The position numbers and the translations under genes are program-made. The notes beneath the pieces were generated by a model. It saw only the letters and a list, made by a program, of their open reading frames with translations, searched no databases and was not told the origin of the DNA. From FEN-1191 sp036490715 (lineage in GTDB: Bacteria > Pseudomonadota > Gammaproteobacteria > Steroidobacterales > Steroidobacteraceae), in assembly GCA_036490715.1 (NCBI GenBank), contig DASXDL010000003.1, positions 62,001 to 126,000 of the forward strand: 64,000 nucleotides of DNA, written 5' to 3'. Each line of letters begins with the position of its first letter. Positions within the stretch are counted from its first letter, which is position 1. Positions 58,666 to 64,000 of this stretch are shown here, one piece after another.

Positions 58666-60194
58666 GCGCTCACCACCTGGTAGCCGGGATCCAGCTTTGT
58701 GACCTTCGGATCGTTCACCGCCCGCGCGCCGGCGCCGATCGCCATCGCCAGTGCGACCGCGCCATCGATGCGGCCCGTCGCTTTCGACTTATCGAGCTTG
58801 CGGTTGCCGGCGGCGTCCTTGGTCGCGATCGCGTTGGACACGCACCAGGTCAGCACCGGATGCGCGCCGTGCCGAAGCCGTGCGTTGACGAGCTCGGCCT
58901 CGAGGGAGTCAAGTGCCGGCGACATGTCCTTGTAGCCCTGCCCGTGATCGAGCATCGGCAGCTCGCGCTCGCGCCGGGCCAAGGCGGCCTTGAACACGTC
59001 CATACGCCAGCGGTCGAACGCTATCTGGCGCAGGTCGCAGGAATCGGCCAGGGCGAGCAGCCGATCGGCGACAAAGTCGTAGTCGACCGACGCGCCTGGC
59101 GCCAGGGTAATCAGCCCCTTGCGGGCCCACAGGTCATAGGGCACGCGATCGCGCTTGGCGCGCTCGATCAGGTCGATCGTCGGGGCGAAAAAGACGCATT
59201 TCACATGCCAGACTAGCTCGTCGTCCTGGCAGCATAAAACCAGCGCCGTCAGGTCGTTACGCGCCGATAGATCCAGCCCGGCATAGACTGGAAAGGACGC
59301 AAACGCAGCTTCCGAGGGCTCGCCGCGGTTCTTGTTCCAGACGCGCCGGGAAACGAACGTCGCCGCCTGGCTCACGCGCTGGTTGAGCACCAGGTTGCGG
59401 TAGCTTGACTCGCGCGAGGGCATGCGCCGAGCGTCCTCGGCCATCTTGCGCACGCCCGATGGATTCAGGAAATCACCGTAGGCCGGATTCGCCGCTCGCA
59501 TCGCCTTCACGCTGAACGGATCGAGCTGCTCGCCCGCTGTGTAGAGAGCAAGCTTGACGGTTGGGTCCGCACCGGTTTTCGCATCATCGATCAGCACTGA
59601 CAGCAGATCGGAGTCGGTCGGCGCCTGCGTCGAGATGATGATCGACAGCGGGTCATCCTGCGCGCCAGTCGAGGTCTCGAGCGCCTCGTACAGCTCGCTG
59701 CGCGGGCCGCGCACCTGGCCGAGCTCATCGTGCAGGATGAAGGTCGGCGAAAGACCGAGCGACGTCCTCACCTCGGCCGACAGCGCGCGATAGAGCGTCC
59801 CCACACCTGGGCAGAAAAGGTGCTTTTCGTGGTCGCGAATCAATATCCACGCGTTGAGGGTGGGCGAGAGCCGGACCATCTTCGCTGCCAATGCGAATGC
59901 AATTCCGGCCTGCTCTTTCGACTGTGCGGCCGAGTACAGCTGACCGTTCTGGCGCGCCTCTATTCCCGCCAGGTGCAGCAGCAGCAGCATCGCTGCCAGC
60001 GCTGTTTTCCCATTCTTACGGCCGAAGGAAATGATCGCGGTCCGCGTCGGCGTGTCGTAGATCTTTTTTATCTCGCGGCGCTGCCAGCGCCGCAACTTCA
60101 CCGGCTGCCCGATGAATTTGCCCTCCGGGATCCGGCAGTGCGCCTCGATCCACGCGATATTTCGATCGCCTCGCGTTAGGCGCTTTGTTCCCAC
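58662..60194 (-). CDS. Terminase large subunit
   Basis: A 510-residue packaging motor. The ATPase domain has a Walker A-like SFGRKNGKT (about 57-65) and Walker B FILHDELG (about 150). The C-terminal nuclease domain has YAGLDLSARNDLTALV (metal-binding Asp) and later DGAVALAMAIG. It overlaps the small subunit by 19 bp. Confidence 0.93.
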   Translation of the reverse strand: MGTKRLTRGDRNIAWIEAHCRIPEGKFIGQPVKLRRWQRREIKKIYDTPTRTAIISFGRKNGKTALAAMLLLLHLAGIEARQNGQLYSAAQSKEQAGIAFALAAKMVRLSPTLNAWILIRDHEKHLFCPGVGTLYRALSAEVRTSLGLSPTFILHDELGQVRGPRSELYEALETSTGAQDDPLSIIISTQAPTDSDLLSVLIDDAKTGADPTVKLALYTAGEQLDPFSVKAMRAANPAYGDFLNPSGVRKMAEDARRMPSRESSYRNLVLNQRVSQAATFVSRRVWNKNRGEPSEAAFASFPVYAGLDLSARNDLTALVLCCQDDELVWHVKCVFFAPTIDLIERAKRDRVPYDLWARKGLITLAPGASVDYDFVADRLLALADSCDLRQIAFDRWRMDVFKAALARRERELPMLDHGQGYKDMSPALDSLEAELVNARLRHGAHPVLTWCVSNAIATKDAAGNRKLDKSKATGRIDGAVALAMAIGAGARAVNDPKVTKLDPGYQVVSA

Positions 60195-60604
60195 GGTTTC
60201 TGAACGCCAGGATAGTGCTTGCTCGCAGTGTCCGCGGCCCTCGGACCGTACTTAGATTGCTGCGAAAGTCGCATTTTGGTCGACAGCGAGCTAATCGTTG
60301 CGATCTGCCGGCGCTCCATTTCGTGGAGCTTCTCGAGCTGACCGACATTCGGGCGCTTCAGCCCCATCTTGCGTTCGATCTCGCGTGTGATCGCGCGCCG
60401 GCGAATAACTGCAATGCAGTAATTCACGAGCAGCGCGTGCGAATCCCTGCCGAACCAGTCGTCAGGCTTTGACTGAACGATCTCGGTCCATATTTTGCCC
60501 TGCTCCTCGGTCAGTTCGTCAGGCGGCTTGAGCTGCCCGACCGGCAACACGGTCACCGACGCCAGATGTCGCTCGGCCGCGCTTTTTCTGCCCGGTTTGT
60601 CCAT
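60176..60604 (-). CDS. Terminase small subunit, P27 family
   Basis: A 142-residue protein with the P27-type pattern: KPPDELTEEQGKIWTEIVQ, SHALLVNYCIAVIRRR and a C-terminal LRLSQQSKYGP-like segment. It recognises the packaging site and recruits the large subunit. Confidence 0.88.
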   Translation of the reverse strand: MDKPGRKSAAERHLASVTVLPVGQLKPPDELTEEQGKIWTEIVQSKPDDWFGRDSHALLVNYCIAVIRRRAITREIERKMGLKRPNVGQLEKLHEMERRQIATISSLSTKMRLSQQSKYGPRAADTASKHYPGVQKPWEQSA

Positions 60605-60625
60605 AAAAAATTCTTGCGGGATATC

Positions 60626-61051
60626 TCATTTGTTTGTCCCGTGCGGTGTCCGGCCGCCAGGTGCCAGAGATTTCACTGCCCCCGGTGGCCTTCGTTCGTT
60701 GTCCTCGGCCGCCCAGGGGTGCTGAGGATCGACTGGAGCGCCGCCGGCGTCACAGCCGCGCAGCTGCTTGCCAGTGCGTTCGAGCTCGGCCTTAGCGCCG
60801 TCGTGGCACGGCTGGCACAGGCTCTGCCAGTTCGTCTCGTCCCAGAACAGCACCAGGTCGCCACGGTGCGGGACGATATGATCGACGCACGTCGCTGCAA
60901 CCGTAAATCCTTGCCGCTGGCAATAAGTGCAAAGCGGATGCTGCCGCAGGAAACGAGCGCGCGCCGTTCGCCAGCGTCGACCGTAGTCACGATCGTGCTC
61001 GGCGTATTGTCGCGATGCGTTTCGAATCGCTAGCGGATCTTGACTCGCCAC
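60626..61051 (-). CDS. HNH endonuclease
   Basis: A 141-residue protein from GTG 61051. Two CxxC pairs (CTYC and CQPC) flank the HNH core VDHIVPHRGD...NWQSLCQPCH. HNH proteins next to terminase genes stimulate packaging cleavage in HK97-like phages. It overlaps the upstream gene by 22 bp. Confidence 0.9.
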   Translation of the reverse strand: MASQDPLAIRNASRQYAEHDRDYGRRWRTARARFLRQHPLCTYCQRQGFTVAATCVDHIVPHRGDLVLFWDETNWQSLCQPCHDGAKAELERTGKQLRGCDAGGAPVDPQHPWAAEDNERRPPGAVKSLAPGGRTPHGTNK

Positions 61052-61515
61052 ATTCCAACGCGCGTCGTTCCATCAACCAGCGTCACCGTGTTGACCAGGT
61101 CGTAGTCAGTTGGCGACGTCGCGGCCGAGAAGTCGGCAGTTACGATCGCTTCCTGCCGGTTGACCGCGCCACCGGTCAAGCTGACGCCGCTCACCGGCGC
61201 CCAGGTTGACGACTGCACCGTGGATGTCAGCGACGCATTCGACACCGGCTGTGCAGTCCACTGCACCGAACCATCGACCGTCGTGGTGCCGTCAGTCGTT
61301 TGCCAGGCTGGCTCGGCGCTGCCGGTGTAACCAGCGACCGCGCACAGGTACTCGAATCCGGTCGCCATCGACGGACGAACCACAACGCCGGCGCTGATAT
61401 AGCGACCTGCAGCTGGCCAACGGATTGAGAGCTCGTCTTCCCAGTCGATCGCGAACTGCGCCTTTAATCCGACTTTCGCGAGATACTCGCGGTACGGCTG
61501 CGGGCGTGCGTCCAT
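61030..61515 (-). CDS. Phage protein with fibre-type TGxxEPxW motif
   Basis: A 161-residue protein from ATG 61515. The central segment (VVVRPSMATGFEYLCAVAGYTGSAEPAW...GSVQWT) is a short module common in phage tail-fibre and virion proteins. The N-terminus (WEDELSIRWPAAGRY) is unrecognised. A virion role is likely, though it lies upstream of the terminase. Confidence 0.6.
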   Translation of the reverse strand: MDARPQPYREYLAKVGLKAQFAIDWEDELSIRWPAAGRYISAGVVVRPSMATGFEYLCAVAGYTGSAEPAWQTTDGTTTVDGSVQWTAQPVSNASLTSTVQSSTWAPVSGVSLTGGAVNRQEAIVTADFSAATSPTDYDLVNTVTLVDGTTRVGMWRVKIR

Positions 61516-61521
61516 CAATTT

Positions 61522-62556
61522 TCACGCCTCCAGCGTGCGCGTGCGGTAGGTGACGATGATCCTGCGATCGCCGTACACCGCGACCAATGTGCGCGATTGG
61601 TAGAACGCCTCGAGCACGCGATCGGCAGGTGGCTTGATGATCTCGAAAACGATCGGCGCGAAAATCTGCCGCTGCAGCGCTGCGCGATCGACAAGGGTCG
61701 CAAACGCCGGTGCAGCAATTCTGCCAGCCGGCACAAAGCGCGGAATCTGACCAGGTGACGGCGATCGAGGCAGCTGGTAAGCAGCGAAATCTCGCGGCGC
61801 AGGGATCATCGCGCTCACCGCGATCCCGCGCGGGACGCTTACTGCCGGCGTGAAATACGGCAGCGTTTCATCGAGCGCAGCCAGGTCGCTGCGCGCCGGC
61901 GGCGCGATCGCCTGCAGGGGTTGCGGCGAAATCACGCGCGACATCCCTGGTTGCACGATGAACGGCGGCAGCACCTCGTCCAGCGGCGCGAATTCCGAGC
62001 GCGCGGCCGCAGGTATCGACGAGCTTCTCGCCGGCGGCACGTTTGCGGGCGGCGCGCTAGGCAGCGGCACGAAAAACGGCGGCAGCGATTCCTCAAGCGC
62101 AGCCAGGTCGTTACGCGCCGCCGGACTGATCGATTGCGCCACCGGTGGCGAAATCACGCGCGACATCGCCGGTTGCACGATGAACGGCGGCAGCACCTCG
62201 TCCAGCGGCGCAAGATCGGCGCGAATCGACGTCGCCGGCGCCGAGCTGCTCGCCGGCGGCACGTTCGAAGCCGCCGGCGGCGGAATCGGTATCACAAACG
62301 GCGGCAGCGTTTCATCGAGCGCAGCCAGGTCGCTGCGCGCCGGCGGCGCGATCGGCGGCAGGGGTTGCGGCGAAATCACGCGCGACGTCGCTGGTTGCAC
62401 GATGAACGGCGGCAGTACTTCATCGAGTGCCGCGATGTCCGAGCCAGATCTGCCGATGATCTGCTGAAGCGCGCCAGCCGGAAATGACGCTGCAGCACCA
62501 GGTGTAAAGAATACCGCGGGCTGCTGCGGCGGCTGCACCGGCCGAAATGTGCTCAT
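61522..62556 (-). CDS. Pro/Ala-rich repeat protein of the prophage
   Basis: A 344-residue protein with no known domain. Residues about 35-235 are three 74-residue repeats, each with DLAALDE(V/T)LPPF and IVQPxMSRVISP motifs. The C-terminal part (about 265-344) is non-repetitive (FAPIVFEIIKPPADRVLEAF). It could be a flexible virion protein or a binding scaffold. Confidence 0.6.
   Translation of the reverse strand: MSTFRPVQPPQQPAVFFTPGAAASFPAGALQQIIGRSGSDIAALDEVLPPFIVQPATSRVISPQPLPPIAPPARSDLAALDETLPPFVIPIPPPAASNVPPASSSAPATSIRADLAPLDEVLPPFIVQPAMSRVISPPVAQSISPAARNDLAALEESLPPFFVPLPSAPPANVPPARSSSIPAAARSEFAPLDEVLPPFIVQPGMSRVISPQPLQAIAPPARSDLAALDETLPYFTPAVSVPRGIAVSAMIPAPRDFAAYQLPRSPSPGQIPRFVPAGRIAAPAFATLVDRAALQRQIFAPIVFEIIKPPADRVLEAFYQSRTLVAVYGDRRIIVTYRTRTLEA
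61859..62445 (-). repeat. 222-bp tandem repeats within the Pro/Ala-rich gene
   Basis: The sequence GCGAAATCACGCG recurs at 61926, 62148 and 62370, exactly 222 bp apart, each with long flanking similarity. Copies 1 and 3 are closer to each other than to copy 2 over parts of their length. The unit keeps the reading frame (74 codons). Confidence 0.85.
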
Positions 62557-62915
62557 CGATTTGCCAGCGCGATCTGCTGCTCAGTCGGCCACAGCGGCAT
62601 GTAGTTGCGCACGCGCTCGTATTGCACCGGATCGCGCGGGTCGACGCGCTTGAGCCAGTCGATCGGGTAGAACCACGGGCCCGGCGTCTTGAACCACCAT
62701 TGCGCGCAGGGCGAGTAAACCTCGACGAAATACTCGGTGACCTCCTGACCGCAATCCGCACACTGGCAATAGCACAGGTGCGGGTCGCCGACGACCTGGA
62801 GCAGCAGCCCGGATTCCGCGACGCAGTGCGAGCGCCGGATCTCCGCCAGGTCGTCCTTTCTGGGCAGCTCAATCTCGTGCGGTCGCGGCGTCTTGTAGAC
62901 GTTCGACCGAAGCAC
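62553..62915 (-). CDS. Small Cys-rich phage protein
   Basis: A 120-residue protein from GTG 62915, just after the upstream stop. It contains CYCQCADC near residue 47, a possible zinc site, and WWFKTPGPWFYPIDWLKRV (core: WFYPIDWLKR). No family is recognised. The frame reading further upstream overlaps the neighbouring gene and is not used. Confidence 0.6.
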   Translation of the reverse strand: MLRSNVYKTPRPHEIELPRKDDLAEIRRSHCVAESGLLLQVVGDPHLCYCQCADCGQEVTEYFVEVYSPCAQWWFKTPGPWFYPIDWLKRVDPRDPVQYERVRNYMPLWPTEQQIALANR

Positions 62916-62917
62916 GA

Positions 62918-63505
62918 TCAGCTGCCGCGAAGCTCGCGCCAGGCGATGCGGCCGTACCGGGTCGCAGACTGCGGCGCGGCCAGGAACGTCAGCCCGACGA
63001 TTCCGCCTTGCGGCACCAGCATTCGCTCCTCTTGCGCGGGCAGCCACGTCTGGCCATTCAGGTCATTGAAGCCGTCGCTCAGGAACTGCTCACCGTTGGT
63101 GCCCTCGGCACTGGCCGTGATACCGGTGGCCGATGTTCCGAGCGACGCGTCGGTCGTCGGATTGATCGGATTCTGCTTCACAACCGTGGTACCGGCGACG
63201 CCCGTGGTCACGGTCGCGCCGGCGGTCTTGCGCAGGAGCGACGCTGCGATCGGCGCACTGTTCGCGCTGGACCCCTGGCTGAGCGAGGCTCGCAGGATCT
63301 CGGCGGCGCCGTTGGTGCCGGCCTTGTACTGCACCGCCGTGATCGCGGTCGAAATCGAAACGCCGTTATTGACGACGGCGTAGCACGGCCCGATGAACAT
63401 GGCCAGCGCCAGGCCGGGCTCCGGATGTACGAACAGCAGGGCGGCGAGCAGCACGAGCATGATCAGCCCGAGCACCAGGCGCGCGCGCGACAGGTTACGG
63501 ATCAT
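62918..63505 (-). CDS. Phage protein with N-terminal membrane helix, virion-like
   Basis: A 195-residue protein from ATG 63505 (GAGGA 7 nt upstream). One hydrophobic helix (about 9-28) precedes a beta-rich domain with AITAVQYKAGTNGAAEILRASLSQG and AQEERMLVPQGGIVGLTF (cores: EILRASLSQG, PQGGIVGLTF), like small virion proteins of other phages. An internal ATG 63400 would remove the helix. Confidence 0.6.
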   Translation of the reverse strand: MIRNLSRARLVLGLIMLVLLAALLFVHPEPGLALAMFIGPCYAVVNNGVSISTAITAVQYKAGTNGAAEILRASLSQGSSANSAPIAASLLRKTAGATVTTGVAGTTVVKQNPINPTTDASLGTSATGITASAEGTNGEQFLSDGFNDLNGQTWLPAQEERMLVPQGGIVGLTFLAAPQSATRYGRIAWRELRGS

Positions 63506-63555
63506 TGCGATTTCCTCGAGGTTTGGAGATTTGCGGAACGGTGCGCGATCGCGCT

Positions 63556-63819
63556 TCAGGTCGCCGGCTCGACCGTGCAGCCCTCGAACGCCTTGGCATC
63601 GGCCAGGTGCGGGTGCGCCATGAGGCCGGTGGCGTCCTCGGCGGTATCGAACTTCGAGGCCTGCGACGGGTGCAGACCATCGAAACGCGGCGATAGGCTG
63701 TGACGCCGATGCACGACGTCTTGATCAGGGCCAGCTGACTCGGTGCTCTTAACGGTGCCGACGATGTCGACCTCAGTGAACAGGCCGCCCTTGGGGTGGC
63801 GAATGACGAATCGGGACAT
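63556..63819 (-). CDS. Small phage protein of unknown function
   Basis: An 87-residue protein with GAGGAG upstream of ATG 63819. The N-terminus (SRFVIRHPKGGLFTEVDIVG) is beta-rich and the C-terminus His/Ala-rich. No domain is recognised. Confidence 0.58.
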   Translation of the reverse strand: MSRFVIRHPKGGLFTEVDIVGTVKSTESAGPDQDVVHRRHSLSPRFDGLHPSQASKFDTAEDATGLMAHPHLADAKAFEGCTVEPAT

Positions 63820-63833
63820 GGTGCTACTGCTCC

Positions 63834-64000
63834 TCAGTTGACCAATAGGGCGTTGACCTGGCTTTTGAGCGAAAGCGATTCGGGGACCGGCGGAAAGCTC
63901 GTTGCCGGCGGCGTCAGCAGAAACTGAATGATGACGAAACTGTGCGCGGCACCGGAGCTGGAGGTGAAGCTGGGCTGAATCGCGGCTCCGGCTCCCGCGT
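63834..64000 (-). CDS. Partial phage CDS cut by the window edge
   Basis: A minus-strand frame without a start in the window ends at TGA 63834. The visible 54 C-terminal residues (QPSFTSSSGAAHSFV, then FLLTPPATSFPPVPES) have coding-type codon use. It is 14 bp before the next gene, as in the rest of the operon. No family can be assigned. Confidence 0.55.
   Translation of the reverse strand, partial: AGAGAAIQPSFTSSSGAAHSFVIIQFLLTPPATSFPPVPESLSLKSQVNALLVN

Larger units (their letters stand above)
38976..64000. mobile_element. Siphovirus-type prophage, left part
   Basis: From the tRNA fragment to the window edge nearly every gene is on the minus strand with stop/start overlaps, in the order (by transcription) terminase, portal, protease, capsid, connectors, tail, tip, lysis, cargo. 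The head is HK97-like; a tape measure and a J-like tip protein indicate a long non-contractile tail, since no sheath gene is present. Integrase, repressor and replication genes are not in the window and are expected to the right. All structural genes seen appear intact. Confidence 0.93.

Overview
The window is about 64 kb of high-GC DNA from a Pseudomonadota chromosome, most likely a gammaproteobacterium: RelA carries the EFDD-type synthetase motif, there is a sucA-sucB-lpd operon, and an efflux cluster resembles E. coli ybhGFSR with its regulator CecR. Assignment below class level is not attempted. Positions 1-38975 are host chromosome. From 38976 to the right edge the window is a dense, almost entirely minus-strand prophage of siphovirus type (HK97-like head, lambda-like tail) whose far end lies outside the window.

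Host part. A possible ruvC fragment (1-142) is divergent from relA (189-2333), followed by a DUF3667 membrane protein. On the minus strand sucA, sucB, lpd and an AlaX tRNA-editing gene form one tightly packed operon (9432-3201). Upstream of it lies a five-gene efflux operon (16224-9578: membrane fusion protein, double ATPase, two permeases, outer-membrane factor), divergent from a CecR-like TetR regulator with a perfect palindrome in the shared promoter. Next comes the most unusual host locus, a four-gene plus-strand operon (17308-22569) of exported proteins: a TPR-alpha/beta hydrolase, an unrecognised coiled-coil protein, an OmpA-type peptidoglycan-binding protein and a caspase-like protease. 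Then follow a split-barrel flavin/PNPOx-like protein, a phytoene-desaturase-like oxidoreductase, a PaiB-like protein, a solute:sodium symporter with its DUF3311 partner, a hybrid kinase, and a very large cytosolic hybrid kinase whose poly-HAMP array is encoded by near-identical 276-bp repeats. A beta-barrel protein, a PiT phosphate transporter and a frameshifted DoxX gene complete the host part.

Prophage part. The left junction is a 50-nt 3' fragment of a tRNA-Arg(CCT) gene (38976-39025), which predicts an intact tRNA and an integrase beyond the right edge. Read in the direction of transcription (right to left) the prophage has: five genes of unclear or virion-like character, including a protein with 222-bp repeats; an HNH nuclease; small and large terminase; a small membrane protein; portal; S49 protease; capsid; head-tail connectors; tail terminator; tail tube; a tail chaperone with a -1 frameshift site (AAAAAAC); tape measure; distal tail proteins; a J-like tip protein; and a lysis region with small membrane proteins and nested Rz/Rz1 spanins. 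At the very left end sits a cargo gene for a secreted GH26-like glycoside hydrolase with a polyserine linker.

The best candidates for undescribed biology are the exported caspase-hydrolase-OmpA operon, the poly-HAMP kinase pair, and the GH26 cargo next to a lysis cassette with no recognisable endolysin.
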